From Cephalotus follicularis (taxonomy: Eukaryota > Streptophyta > Magnoliopsida > Oxalidales > Cephalotaceae), in NCBI GenBank assembly GCA_001972305.1, contig BDDD01000892.1, positions 7,710 to 71,709 on the forward strand: 64,000 bases of DNA, in the 5' to 3' direction. The notes under the pieces are model-generated. The model was not told the origin of the DNA. It searched no databases and saw only the letters and a program-made list of their open reading frames with translations. The translations under genes and the position numbers were made by a program. Shown piece by piece: positions 45,103 through 57,712 of this stretch (the stretch's first letter is position 1; every line of letters begins with the position of its first letter).

Positions 45103-45347
45103 TTCTCCTCCTCGACAGTACGCTTCCATGGATAAAGTTGTAGAAAATAAATTATGTATTTTATTCTGGTTTAGCAGTGTATTTATATGATTCGAACTGG
45201 GTCTGTATATCCACACCTTAAATAAAAGATTATGGTTATGATTTATTTTAAGTTTTAAATTTTTATGCCTAATTATGATGACGTATGTACGGATTGCCAC
45301 ATGTCGAATCATGGGGCCCTTCCCACTGTTCGGGGCGTGACAGGTTT

Positions 45348-45360
45348 TGGTATCATAGCC
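45348..45360 (+). other. Primer-binding site of element C
   Basis: TGGTATCATAGCC five bases after the LTR end, close to the initiator tRNA-Met complement. Confidence 0.85.
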
Positions 45361-45418
45361 ATACTATTCTGGATATGCCGGGATAGGACCCTTGGCAAAG
45401 TGGAATTAAGATAAATGT

Positions 45419-46780
45419 GTGGATATTGACCGTTCTTTTATGTGGCCCAGAATGGAAGGACGACGAAGTAGAAGCGTACGAGGAGAAAGGTCTGGGCCGT
45501 CAGTTAGGCGTACCCGTTCAATTAGAGGTGCCGAAGAACAAGGAGATGTTAATGCACCTCAAGCAGTACAACCTGCTGCTCCTGCCAGAGAGGAACGAAG
45601 AGGATTCATGAGGAGAATGCGCGCTATGATAAACCAAATGCGTGAATTACTTCAAGGACAACCAGAAGAAGACGAACAACCACCTGCTGCCGTACCAGTT
45701 AGACGTGCAGCAGAAGCTTCTGAACAGACATCAGCAGCTCTACCAGCTAGGCGAGCTGTAGCCGCAAAGAGATCAGTCGACCAACCTTCGCGACGAGAAA
45801 ACCCTTTGATCGAATTTCTGAAGTTAAACCCTCTAGCCTTCACGAGAGACCCTGATGGTATATCGGCGGAGAGATGGTTAATGCAAATGGATAAGATCTT
45901 TCGAGTCATGGATTGTTCTGACTCTCAGAAGGTTGTGTTCGCAACGTATATGCTACAAGGTGAAGCTGAACACTGGTGCAAATGATTGAATCCCAGTGGG
46001 AGATATCTGGAACAACCTATTCTTGGGATACTTTTAAATCAGAGTTTAATGATCGATTCTATGCTGAGGTATAAATTGACAAGCGAGAAGCTGAATTCTT
46101 TGGGCTGACACAGGGAGATATGTCTGTGGCCCAGTATGAGGCCAAAATAATCGAATTATAAAGGATAGCTCCGTACCTGCTGAATACTGAGTCGCGAAAG
46201 GCTAAGAAGTTCCTTGCAGGATTTCGACCTGACATTCAAGAAAAGTTAGTGCCCCTACATCTACGATCCTTCTTTGAGTTATCTAATCAGGCACGTGAAG
46301 TGGAAGCCTTGGCTCAGCGGTTCCAGAGTTTAAAGATTCAGGCAGGCCAACGAAGACCTGCCCCTCCTGGTGATCAGTCAGGAAGGAGTTCTGGTAGTAG
46401 TAATAAATCCCGAAGGTCGGGATACCACAGCAGTCCAAGGCAGGGAGAATCTCCCCGCAGTATTGGTAGTCCCGCAGGACCTTCGAGGCTGGGAAGAAAA
46501 TCTCGTGGATCTCCACAGAGAAGACCCGGTCGTGATGCACGACGAAGGCGTCAGCGAAGGACAGCTTCGCAAGAAGGTTCCTCTAGACCTGCCGATGATG
46601 AACAGGTGTCTGTTGAACCCTGTATGCATTATGGTCGTACCAACCATGCTTCTGAAGATTGCTGGTGGAAAGATGGTAGGTGTTGGACTTGTGGAGCTTT
46701 AGATCATATATCTACTAAGTGCCCACAGAATCAGTTCAACCCGGGAGGACAAACGGGACAAAGTTCAAACCGACCATAGG
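45419..46780 (+). pseudogene. gag region of element C (fossil)
   Basis: Capsid-like part about 45800-46250 (WLMQMDKIFRVMDCSDSQKV, LQGEAEHW), a basic Arg/Ser/Gly linker about 46330-46590 and a zinc-knuckle part about 46618-46735 (CMHYGRTNHASEDC, CWTCGALDHISTKC). Gypsy-type Gag, more distant from A/D and E. Broken; fossil. Confidence 0.82.
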
Positions 46781-46839
46781 GGAGTTTCTAGCAAAGCCTC
46801 CCTAGCACTAGTTCACGTGGAGATCGTGGCAAACAGCCG

Positions 46840-49800
46840 ATGGGATCTACACCTACGGTACAGGGAAGAGTTTATGCTATGGATCGACGAGCTGCAGCTG
46901 GATCACCCTCAGTGATTGGAGGTATGGTTTACGTATCTCAGCTTTTGGCACGAACCTTGATTGATCCTGGCTCATCTCTTTCGTATGTTGCTTCTCATTT
47001 TATAAGTCACATGAATGTGAAGCCCGAGCCTTTACCTTTTACGATAGAGGTCAGCACACCGGTAGGAGAGTTGGTTACCTCCTGATGGGTGTGTAGATCT
47101 TGTGCCATTGAGATTTCTGGACATGTTCTTCTGCAGACCTTATAGTACTGCCGATGGGTGAACTTGATATGATTCTTGGTATGGATTGGCTGTCAGTATA
47201 TAATGCATACGTGGATTGTAATAGGAAGGTTGTAACATTTCATTTGCCAAGACAGTCTCCGTTCCAATTTATCGGGACGTTAGAGCATCAGCCAGTTACC
47301 ATGATATCTGCTATTCAGGTTGATAGACTCTTGAGACAGGGTTGTACTGCTTACCTGGCACATGTTACGGATGACAGTAAATGGACACCAAAATTGGAGG
47401 ATGTTCCTGTGGTTTGTGAATACCCGGATGTGTTTCCAGAAGAGTTGGGGTCCTTACCTCCTGAGAGAGATGTGGAGTTTGCTATAGATCTTTTACCAAG
47501 AACAGCTCCAATATCTACAGCTTCTTACCGAATGGCCCCTCCTGAGTTAAAGGAATTGAAAGTGCAACTACAGGAGTTGCTAGATAAAGGTTTCATCAGA
47601 CCCAGTGTATCCCCCTGGGGAGCACCGGTCTTGTTTGTCAAGAAGAAGGATGGATCCCTAAGAATGTGTATCGATTACTGGCAGTTAAACAAAGTGACAG
47701 TCAAGAACAAGTATCCACTGCCGCACATCGACGATCTGTTTGATCAGCTAAAGGGGTCTTCAGTATTTTCTAAGTTAGATCTGAGATCGGGATATCACCA
47801 GCTCCGAGTTAGAGAGGAAGATATTCCCAAGGCTACTTTCAGATCACGATATGGACACTACGAATTCGCGGTAATGCCTTTCGGGGTGACCAACGCCCCT
47901 GCAACATTAATGAGCTTAATGAATAAGATATTCAGTCCATATCTTGACCAGTTCATAGTGGTGTTCATAGATGACATTTTGATATACTCGAAGACCATGG
48001 AAGAACATGGTGAACACCTACACTAGGCATTACAGACTCTCAGAGACCATCAGTTGTATGCCAAGTTTAGCAAGTGTGAATTCTGGTTATCAGAGGTGAC
48101 ATTCCTTGGTCATGTTATATCCAGCGTAGGATTGTCAGTAGACCCTACAAAGATCGAAGCAGTGGAGAGCTGGAAATGACCAACTAATGTGATAGAAGTC
48201 CAGAGCTTTCTTGGCTTGGCAGGATACTACCGTCGGTTTGTAGAAGGCTTTTCAAAAATATCTACGCCTTTGACTAGATTGACGCAGAAGAATGTGGCTT
48301 TTGTTTGGGATGATGCTTGTGAATGGAGTTTCCAAGAGTTAAAGCATCGTCTGACTACTGTGCCAGTCCTAGCCTTACCAGAAGGCAACGAAGGCTTCAT
48401 TGTATACAGTGATGCATCAGGCAGTGGCCTGGGTTATGTTCTTATACAGAACGGAAGGGTGATCACATACGCCTCAAGGAAGCTAAAGCCCCATGAAGAA
48501 AACTATCCCACTCATGATCTTGAGTTGGCAGCAATAGTGTTCGCTCTACGTAAATGGAGGCATTACCTATATGGTGCCAAGTTCGAGGTGTATACCGATC
48601 ACAAGAGTTTAAAGTACCTGTTTTCACAGAAGGACCTGAATATGAGACAACGCAGATGGATGGAGTTACTTAATGACTATAACTGTAAAATACAGTACCA
48701 TCCAGGCAAAGCTAATGTGGTTGCAGATGCCCTTAGTCTCCGATTAGCTTGCCTAACCATTGCTCATATTCAGACACGTCCATGGCTAATGGACCGAATC
48801 CGTGAAGCTCAGAGCCACGATGGTGATCTTTTCAAGCTAGCTTTGAGTGAAGACGGAGGGTTAAAGACGGATTTCTCTATACAAGGCGACGGATTAATCC
48901 GATTTCAGGGCAGAATATGTGTTCCTAATGATAAGGAAGTGAAAGATGAACTGTTGTCACAAGCGCATCGTTCTAGCTTCTCCGTACATCCAGGAAGTAC
49001 CAAGATGTACCGGGATCTTAAGCTGGACTATTGATGGAACAACATGAAAAGAGAGATAGTCGAATATGTTGCTTCCTGTTTGACATGCCAACAGGTTAAA
49101 GCAGAACACCAAAGACCAGTAGCATTGTTACAGCCGTGCCTGTGGCACAGTGGAAATGGGAACACATAACGATGGATTTCGTGACAGGACTGCCCGGAAC
49201 AAGGAACAGCTGTGATGCTATATGGGTGATCATCGATCGCTTTACTAAGTCTGCACACTTTCTCGCCATCAAAATGAACTTTTCTCTAACACGGCTGGCC
49301 AATCTGTATATTGCTGAAATTGTAAGGCTCCATGGAGTACCAATCAGCGTGGTGTCTGACAAAGAACCCCCGTTTTACATCGCGGTTTTGGAGGAAACTG
49401 CAAGAAGCTTTTGGTACTCAGCTGAATTTCAGCACAGCTTTTCATCCCCAGACTGATGGACAGTCTGAGAGAATCATTCAAACTCTGGAAGACATGCTAC
49501 GAGCATGTGTTTTGGATTGGGGAGGTGGCTGGGAAGACCATCTACCGTTAGTGGAGTTCTCGTACAACAACGGTTTTCATGCCAATATTGGTATGGCACC
49601 GTTCGAGGATCTTTATGGAAGGAAGTGCAGAACCCCGATCTGTTGGTTCAAAGTGGGAGAACAGAGTCTTATGGGACCCAAGCTTGTACAAGACACAGTT
49701 GAGAAGGCAAAAGTTATCCGGGAAAGACTCCGTACAGCACAAAGCCGACAGAAAAGTTATGCAGACCACCGCAGGCGGGAGTTGGAGTTCGCTGTGGGAG

Positions 49801-50216
49801 ATCATGTATTCCTGAAAGTCTCCCCGACTAAAGGAATTATGAGGTTCGGCAATAAAGGAAAATTGACCCCTCGGTTTATAGGACCTTTTGAGATCCTGGA
49901 GAGAGTGGGTCCTGTTGCTTATCGACTCGCCTTACCACCCAGCCTGGCGGATGTGCACAACGTGTTTCATGTTTCGATGCTGCGGAAGTACCATCCTGAC
50001 CCTTCTCACGTTTTGCAATGGGAGCCTTTGGAGTTGAGAACGAATTTGAGTTTCGAAGAGATACCTATCCGGATTCTCGACCGACGAATTAAACAGCTAA
50101 GGAGCAAGACCATTCTGTTAGTGAAGGTATTATGGCAATATCAAGGAGTGGAAGAAGCTACGTGGGAAAGAGAAGATGATATGCAGGCCAATTACCCCCA
50201 GTTATTTTCATCTTAG
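46840..50216 (+). pseudogene. pol region of element C (fossil)
   Basis: Protease about 46930-47210 (LIDPGSSLSYVASHF, ILGMDWL); reverse transcriptase about 47500-48110 with FIDD at 47964-47975; RNase H about 48390-48760 ([22 protein letters not shown]); integrase about 48940-49960 with finger [14 protein letters not shown] and core [17 protein letters not shown] and [10 protein letters not shown] blocks; chromodomain-like tail about 50110-50210 ([17 protein letters not shown]). The order is Ty3/Gypsy chromoviral. A few breaks; fossil. Confidence 0.9.
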
Positions 50217-50217
50217 G

Positions 50218-50253
50218 AAATCTCGGGACGAGATTTTCGTAAGGAGGGGAGGA
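50218..50253 (+). promoter_or_regulatory. Hairpin and polypurine tract of element C
   Basis: AAATCTC (50218-50224) pairs with GAGATTT (50230-50236) over GGGAC; the tract AAGGAGGGGAGGA (50241-50253) directly precedes the 3' LTR. Confidence 0.82.
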
Positions 50254-51738
50254 TGTAAGAGCACTAAATATTAGAAAATATTATTATTGGGCTTTGTAAT
50301 TATTTTCCCACTTTTGGGCTGGACCCGATAATTATGATGTATTTAATTGGGCCTTAATGGAAAATAAATTATGATTTTGGGCCTTAATGAAATTTAATTT
50401 GAGACATTGGACTTAAGGAATTAGTTTCCTCATTGGGCCAATTTAATATATGGGAGAATGGGAGAAACATAAGTGAGGCCCAATTGGTGAAGTTAGCTCA
50501 AGATGAGAGGCTGGCCCAAGCTTGGCAAAGCCTGCAATTGTTGAAGAGAGTCTAGGAATTTCTGGACTCTTCCTCTCATAATTATATAAGGCAGATGGTA
50601 GCCTTGGGACATGCTTTAGCCATTTTATCTTGCACAGTTATCTTGCACAGTCCTTCTAGAGAAATCGAGAGAGTGAGAGAGTGAGAGGTAGAAGACAAAT
50701 GGGTGTTGTCCAAGTAAGCTCCATGTCCTCTGCAGTCCATCCCTATAAATACCCATTCCCTGGGGGCAAGAAGAGCGCAAGGAAGAAGAATTGGCAGGAA
50801 GCGTAGCAGTCCCCAGCCTTAAGGAAAGCCAGAGTTTACGAGGAGAGGAGAAAGCATCTCCGTTTTCAACCTTACCCCAGGTAGGTTGCTCCATGTCCGA
50901 GTGCCTACCAGCTACTATGTGTATGCTTGATTGTTGTGTGTATTTTATTTCCTGCTTCTGTTATGTTGCTTATTGTACACTATTGATTGTTCATACTATA
51001 CATAATGTAAGATATAGAAACTGTGTAGCCACTTTTAATGATAAGACATGCTTGGCACGTGGGCTTCCTTCTTCATTACTATCGTGCGCAATCTATGGCA
51101 TAAAACAAAAGAAACGCATGGAGGCGCCATTGCATGGATGTGGCAGGCGAAGGGCTCCCTCCATCACCGGTGAGCAAGAGTCATACGTCTGAGGCCGAAA
51201 TGCATGACGCCCGAAGTGCCAAGACGCACTATGCATGGTGCCTGGGAAGTATATCAGAGACACCCAGGCGCGGAGTTGAAGACATGAGCTACTGCGGGCG
51301 ACGTGCCGAGCTGCCAGGGAGGAACACATGGACAGTCGGGGCTAAGCGCAAGAACTGCCCGGGGCTGAGCACAAAGGTGGCAGGGCTGAGCACGAACTGC
51401 CAGTGCTGAAAACCAGGGGAGCAGTGCTGTGACGCCTAGGCTGAGCACATGAACTGCCGGGGCTGAGCATATGAGCTGCCAGGGAAGAATGCATGGGTTG
51501 CCAGGGGTGAGTAGCCAGACCGAGCTCCACGGGTGATGCCCGGGGAGCCATACCCCCGAGGGTGTCGAACCAGGCTCCAGGGGAGCCGTCCAAGGCTTTC
51601 CCCTGCCCTGCAACCCTCCTTGGTCTTCCTCTCTCCCCTGCCATGCACACACCTGACTTCCCTTTTCCATGCATCCATGGATACTCGAGTGCAATGCGCC
51701 ATGACTGCCATGGGTGTCTGGGCTCTTCCCTAGTGAGT

Positions 51739-51743
51739 GTCGA
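51739..51743. other. Target-site duplication GTCGA of D, left copy
   Basis: GTCGA before D; repeated at 60425-60429. C's 5' LTR has the empty-site equivalent GCCGA at the same place. Confidence 0.92.
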
Positions 51744-52917
51744 TGTAATACCCTGTTCGTTCGTAAATATATTTTACGGATTTTATATGTGTTTTTGGAC
51801 TTTTAATTGTGTTTAATTTTAAAGTCCGGTTGCCCTGCGATTTGGGTTTATGTGAATTGTGCTGACTGATACCAGTCCGAAATTTGGGTATGTTATGCTA
51901 TGTTGGGTTTGAGTTTTATTTATTTTATTATAATCTAAAACTTATTTTATTAAAAACAAATTATTTGTCTTTTATTTTAATATTCCTTATTCCCTTTTTA
52001 TTATTAATTCCTTTTATTGTTATTTTTTAATTTTCCTTTTTCCTATTTTATCATTTTCTACCATTTTCTTCTACTTTCCTCCCACCTTTCTTCTTTCTTT
52101 TCCAGGATTCCTTCTTCCCAGCATCTAATTCACATGCTAAGTCCTTCCTTTTCCCATTTCAAAATCCAGAAAAGTCTCCTTTCTTCCCCCTTTTGTCAAA
52201 TCATGTCTCCTCCTTTCTCTTTTATTGAGTGCCATTGCCATTTTATATGATACCTCCATCATTCTTGCAAGTCACAGCCGAAATTGCCTTGTTAGTATGT
52301 AACAATATGCTGTGTAATTCATTCTTCAAAGCTCAAGAGGTAATCTCAACCCTTAATTGTTTCTTTTGGGTTAAATTCTCTTAGTTTGCTATGTATGTCT
52401 AAGTATGCTATGGTTTTGTATTCTTCTTTCTTTGTTTTTGTCACAGCAGATTGTGTGTTTGTGCTTGTGTTCTTCCTACTGTTTTCTGGGTTCTCTAACA
52501 TCATTAAAGGTCAGTAAATTCATCCCCTTTAATTATAGTTTTGTTTCAATGGCATACTTTGAGTTTTTATGCTCTTGGTGTCTTTGGGTCATTGATTCTT
52601 GCCTAAACATGTTGTCATTGTGTTAGTGATATTATCTGCACGTTTTATGCACCTATGTATGTCACAAACTGAATTTATAACATCTGTAATCAATTAGAAA
52701 CAGAATCTGGACACATACATCCATTGTCTTCTTGCTTCCTTGTGCAAGTTAAATCATTGACAGGTCGTTTCCTTGTCGTTTCTGTGTTTCTAAGTCACCT
52801 ACAAGTCATATATGATCATATGTTTATGTCCATATGTCTCTAGTTTAAAGTAGAAACCATTTGAACCATTTTCAGTAGCAAATCATCGAATTTCCAACTG
52901 TTCTGTCGCCCAGAACA

Positions 52918-53076
52918 GTCGGCTGTCTCTGAGGACAGTCGACTGGAATGGTTGTGTAGTAGAATAGAGGGAAGAACACAATCGACTGCATACATTTTGG
53001 GTTGTGTAGTCGACTGGACCATATGAACAGTCGACTGCCAAGCCCCCCAGTCGACTGGAACCCTGTTTTAGTAGAC
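52918..53076. repeat. Palindrome array at ~21-bp spacing (D 5' LTR)
   Basis: Sites at 52918, 52938, 52959, 52981, 53009, 53030, 53050 and 53071 (spacings 20, 21, 22, 28, 21, 20, 21). Several have one or two changed bases but the spacing equals that of the 3' LTR. Confidence 0.85.
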
Positions 53077-53446
53077 TGTTTTACCCTGGAATGTGATGTT
53101 TTCAACTGTTTTGATTCGTTTGATCCCCGAATCGATCCGAATCTTTTCCAAACACTGTTAAGAGTCTGTTTAATACTTATGATGTGTTTTAGACTCTTAC
53201 AAGTATGATTTTGAATGCCTTTTAGATTGTGTACTTCAAAGGAGAAATTGTTTTTGATCGCCTATTTGTAAGTACTTTGCAAGCGCATAAGGTACGGATT
53301 TTCTGTTCCTTGGCTATCTAACATTCGAACTGAAATTGTTTTGCTAAGCATCTTCGTTTATGAAATCAATGATGTTTCATGATTTTGATACGTTTCGAAT
53401 TTAAAGTTGATTTGACATTTTAATTGATTCCGACTTTATCTATACG

Positions 53447-53510
53447 ATATGTTATGGTACGATATGTTAGGATACGATATGTTATAATATAATATGTTAT
53501 AATACTGTTG
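53447..53510. repeat. ACGATATGTTA short tandem repeat (D 5' LTR)
   Basis: Four to five copies of a 14-16 bp unit around ACGATATGTTA, also present in the 3' LTR at about 59406-59468. Confidence 0.8.
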
Positions 53511-53937
53511 TGAGCAGTTTTTGAATATGTTGTGTGAAAACATATTTATGTGACTTAAGTTGATTCTGATAAATCAATTATTTTTGAATTAAATATTGAG
53601 TATTGTAGCCACCTATGGGGCGTATCTATAGGCACGTCGTGGGCTTGGCACGGGGACGTGACACTTCCGTAGCAGTGTGATTAGACTACGGCGTCTCTGA
53701 GTGTATGAACGAATCCCATGAGGTGGATTTTTGGATCCGCTATGTATGATAGAGACGTATGAATCGATTCTAGTTTATGTGATCTGAGGTGAATTCAGAT
53801 ATGTGGTACGAGGTGTGATCGAACATGTGTATGTGAGAATTGACTTGTGTAGTGCCGTACACTTTGATTTGTTAAGTTATGTTATGTGTGATATGACCCT
53901 GTGACGACTCCCGCCGTCCGGGGGTGTTACAGAATTA

Positions 53938-53949
53938 TGGTATCAGAGC
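53938..53949 (+). other. Primer-binding site of element D
   Basis: TGGTATCAGAGC six bases after the LTR end, complementary to initiator tRNA-Met. Confidence 0.9.
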
Positions 53950-54101
53950 TTTGGTTTTGTTTCCTTAGAAAACCTAACTAGGTTTGACCTATGAGATTGG
54001 GTAGACACCGGGTTAGGTTGTTTCGGTTTTGATTTTCTGATATGTTTTCTGCTTTCTGTTTTGTTCCTTGTGATGTTTTATGTTTAAGCTCCTTTTCGTA
54101 G

Positions 54102-55310
54102 ATGGCACGTACATGGAACGTTGCTCGGAGGACTGCACCCCTTGAGGCTCAGGAAGCTAGAAATGAGCCTATTATGGAGGAGCTTGTACGACAGGCAGTC
54201 GCTCAGGAGATACGACGCGTGTTGATCGAGCAGAATCAGAATCAGGACCGTAGAGAACCGGTTGCTGCTAATGATGCTCCAGCTGATGTCCAGTTGGAAA
54301 GAGATGCTGCTGGGGACAGGACTGTTACGCCCACTTATGTTTGGCTTGAGCGGTTCCTGAAGCAGAGACAGCAGTCTTTTAGCTCAGCCGCGACTCCGGT
54401 GGAAGCTGAGCACTGGATTGCTAATATGGACAAGATCTTTGATGTGCTTGGTTGCAGTGATGAACAGAAGATTAAGTTAGCTGTATACAAGCTTGAGGGT
54501 GATGCTCAGAAATGGTGGAAAGCTGTGGTTTTGGCTAAGGGTGGCAATTATGCATAGACTTTGACCTGGTCTGAGTTTTGCGAGGTCTTTTATCAGCAGT
54601 ACTTTCCCACTGCTGATAAGGAGGCTTACGCCAGAGAGTTTATCAATACCAGACAGAAGGATGGAGAGTCGGTGACGGAGTTTTTGACCCGTTTCACTAG
54701 GGTTGCTGGTTTTGCTTGTTCTGCAGCAGGGACAACATTGGAGCAGGCAAAAAAGTTCAAGTGGAAGTTGCACTACCAGTTCTGGGGTAAATTGATCAAC
54801 ACCAGGTTTGCTGATGTATCTGAAGTGGCCAATGCGGCTAAGAACATTGAGCTGGAAAGGTTAGATTTCCAGGCTGCTCGACAGGAGTTTTACAGAAAGA
54901 GAAACAGAGGTGATTCTCAAGGGCAAGGTTCTGGACAGAATAAGAATATGAATGGTAAGCGTGGGAAGAGAAACGATAACCGGGGACAGCAATATACCGG
55001 TAATGACCAAAGGCAAACACAGGGAGCTGCGGATGTCCAGCTTTCCAAGTGTGATGTGTGTGGTAGACAACATCCGGTGGGAGTGTGTTACAAGGCTAGT
55101 GGGACCTGTTTTCTGTGTGGACAAAAAGGGCATTTCGTGAAGGATTATCCTGACCCTCGTGCAAAGGAAAGGAAGGGAAACAATGCAGACCATGGACAGC
55201 ACAACGTGGGAGGTCGTGTCTTTGCTATCACGACTCAGCAGGCAGCTAACACACCAGGTACTGTTTCAGGCTTTATTTATGTTGGTAACCGTAGGGCTTA
55301 TGTTTTACTT
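54102..55310 (+). pseudogene. gag region of element D (fossil)
   Basis: Starts at the ATG at 54102. Capsid-like part (VEAEHWIANMDKIFDVLGC, LEGDAQKWW, then YFPTADKEAYAREF), a basic Lys/Arg/Asn/Gly linker about 54890-55020, and a zinc-knuckle part about 55048-55150 (CDVCGRQHPVGVC, CFLCGQKGHF). Closely matches A's gag. Broken; fossil. Confidence 0.83.
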
Positions 55311-57658
55311 GGATCAGTTTGTTATTGTGTTCATAGATGACATTCTTGTGTATTCCAAGTCGAGGGAAGAGCATGAAGAACAGCTTCGCTTTGTGTTGGG
55401 GATTTTGAGGAAGAATCAGTTATACGCAAAGTTTTCGAAATGTGAGTTCTGGTTGGAGCAGGTGGCGTTTTTGGGTCATGTGGTTACAGCTGAAGGTATT
55501 TGTGTGGATCCTGCTAAAGTTGAGGCTATTACGAAATGGCCGAGACCTACCACAGTGACGGAGGTTAGGAGTTTTTTGGGCTTGGCTGGATATTATAGGC
55601 GGTTTGTGGAAGGCTTTTCCTCTATAGCCTTACCACTAACTCAGCTTATGAGGAAGGAAGCGAAGTTTGAATGGAATGAGGAGCGAGAAGCAAGTTTCGA
55701 GAAATTGAAGAAGGGTCTTGCGTCAGCACCAATTCTTTGTTTACCATCCGGGTCGGGTGGATACCAGATATACAGAGATGCTTCTAAGAAGGGTTTGGGG
55801 TGTGTTCTGATGCAACACGGTCATGTGATAGCTTATGCTTCGAGACAGTTGAAACCTTAGGAAGTGAATTATCCTACACATGATCTCGAGTTGGCAGCGG
55901 TAGTGTTTGCGTTGAAGATTTGGAGGCACTACTTGTATGGAGAAACTTGTGACATCTTTACCGATCATAAGAGTCTCAAGTACATCTTTACGCCGAAAGA
56001 GTTGAACATGCGTCAAAGAAGGTGGTTAGAACTTCTGAAAGACTATGATCTGAACATTCAGTACCATCCTGGTAAAGGAAATGTGGTAGCTGATGCTCTA
56101 AGCCGGAAGAGTTCTGGGAGTATTGCGGCTTTGCTTACTCAGCCGCAGTTGATAGCAGATATGGAGCGGATGGATTTACATCTGTATGTTCGGGGTTCTG
56201 ATGGTTGTATTGCTTCAATGAATGTTGAGCCTACTCTTATATCTCGGATTAAGACAGCTCAGAGTGATGATGGTGAGCTTTGGGCCTTAGTCCAGAATGT
56301 TGAAAAGGGTAAGCAATCAGAGTTCCGTATGGATGAGCATGGTGTGATATGGCTGGGTAATCGGTTGTGTGTTCCGTCAGATTCTTCTATCAGAGATGCT
56401 GTTTTGTCGGAGGCACACAGTTCTCCATTTTCTATACATTCGGGTTCTACAAAGATGTATAGGGACTTGAAGAAGAATTTCTGGTGGAATGGAAAGGGAT
56501 GTGGCGGAGTACGTTGGGAAGTGTTTGATCTGTCAACAGGTAAAGATTGAACACCAGCGTGCTAGTGGTTTGTTACAACCCTTGGAAGTTCTGGTTTGGA
56601 AATGGGAAAGTATATCGATGGACTTTGTTACGGGCTTGCTGAGAACTTTAAAAAGAAATGATGCTATCTGGGTAGTAGTGGATCGATTCACTAAATCGGC
56701 TCACTTTTTGGCTATCCGAGAAGACTTTTTTGTTGACCGTTTGGCTGAGGTGTTTCAGCAGGAGATAGTGAGACTGCATGGGACTCTGGTATCCATTGTT
56801 TCGGATAGGGATCCTCGTTTCACATCGTGGTTTTGGAAAGGGTTTCAGAAAGCTTGGGGTACTAGGCTCAGTTACAGTACAGCTTTTCATCCACAGACAG
56901 ATTGGCAGACTGAGAGAACCATCCAGAGCTTAGAGGATATGTTGAGGTCTTGTGCTTTGGAGTGGACTGGGAGCTGGGATGAGTATTTGAGCTTGGTGGA
57001 GTTTGCCTAAAATAACAGTTGGCATGCTAGTATCGGTATGGCTCCGTTTGAAGCTCTGTATGGGAGGAAGTGTCGTGCTCCGACATGTTGGGATGAGGTT
57101 GGAGAGCGAGTTATCGAGGAACCCGAGCTAGTGCAGATCACTACGGAGAAAGTGGCAATAGCAAGGGAGATATTGAAAGTGGCTCAATCTCGACAGAAGA
57201 GTTATACGGACAGACATCGGAGAAACTTGGAGTTCAAGGTTGGTGAACATGTGTTTTTGAAAGTTTCGCCTTGGAAAGGAGTCCGACGTTTTGGGCTGAA
57301 AGGAAAGTTGAGTCCGCGGTTTATCGGACCTTTTGAAGTTCTGGAGAAGATCGGCGCGGTCGCTTATCGGTTAGCTTTGCCTCCGCAGTTAGCACATGTC
57401 CATAACGTGTTCCACGTGTCTTTGCTGAGAGGTTATCTGTATCATCCTCTACATGTGGTTCACTATCCGTTGGATAGTATTCGAGAGGATCTATCTTGTG
57501 ACGAGGAGGCCGAGGCTATTTTGGATCGACAAGAACGGGTGACACGAAGCAAGACCGTTTCTTTTGTGAAAGTGCTATGGAGGAATCATCCCGAACGTGA
57601 AGCTACTTGGGAGCTAGAGGAGCATATTCGGGAACGCTATCCGCACTTGTTTGTTTGA
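55311..57658 (+). pseudogene. pol region of element D: late RT, RNase H, integrase, chromodomain (fossil)
   Basis: Reverse transcriptase motif FIDDILVYS about 55329-55355 and thumb; RNase H about 55760-56120 ([20 protein letters not shown]); integrase about 56400-57400 with finger [14 protein letters not shown] and core [10 protein letters not shown] / SDRDPRFTS; the GPFEVLEKIG and VFHVSLL blocks; and a complete chromodomain-like tail about 57535-57655 ([18 protein letters not shown]). This tail is the best view of the A family's C-terminus. Fossil. Confidence 0.87.
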
Positions 57659-57675
57659 GGTATGTTTGTGTTTGG

Positions 57676-57712
57676 GATTTCGGGACGAAATCTTCTTTTT
57701 AGGGGGGGTGGA
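57676..57712 (+). promoter_or_regulatory. Hairpin and polypurine tract of element D
   Basis: GATTTC (57676-57681) pairs with GAAATC (57687-57692) over GGGAC; AGGGGGGGTGGA (57701-57712) directly precedes the 3' LTR. Confidence 0.82.

Larger units (their letters stand above)
42687..45342 (+). repeat. 5' LTR of element C
   Basis: 2,656 bp, TGTAAGAGCCC to CGGGGCGTGACA. Contains a TATA box (43016), a GC-rich degenerate repeat part (43540-44400), GGTGA short repeats (44574-44800), the double hairpin (45007-45037) and GTAAGT (45097). Long open frames on either strand of the GC-rich part are chance frames. Confidence 0.93.
51744..53931 (+). repeat. 5' LTR of element D
   Basis: 2,188 bp, shorter than the 3' LTR (2,712 bp) but otherwise nearly identical. 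Contains a C/T-rich early part, the palindrome array at 52918-53076 and a tandem ACGATATGTTAT-type repeat near 53447-53510. A small open frame repeated in both LTRs (52405 and 58369) is not a gene. Confidence 0.92.

Noticed and set aside
52405-52626. A 73-residue hydrophobic frame, repeated at 58369-58590
   Set aside because: It is in both LTRs of D because LTRs are copied together; not evidence of a gene.
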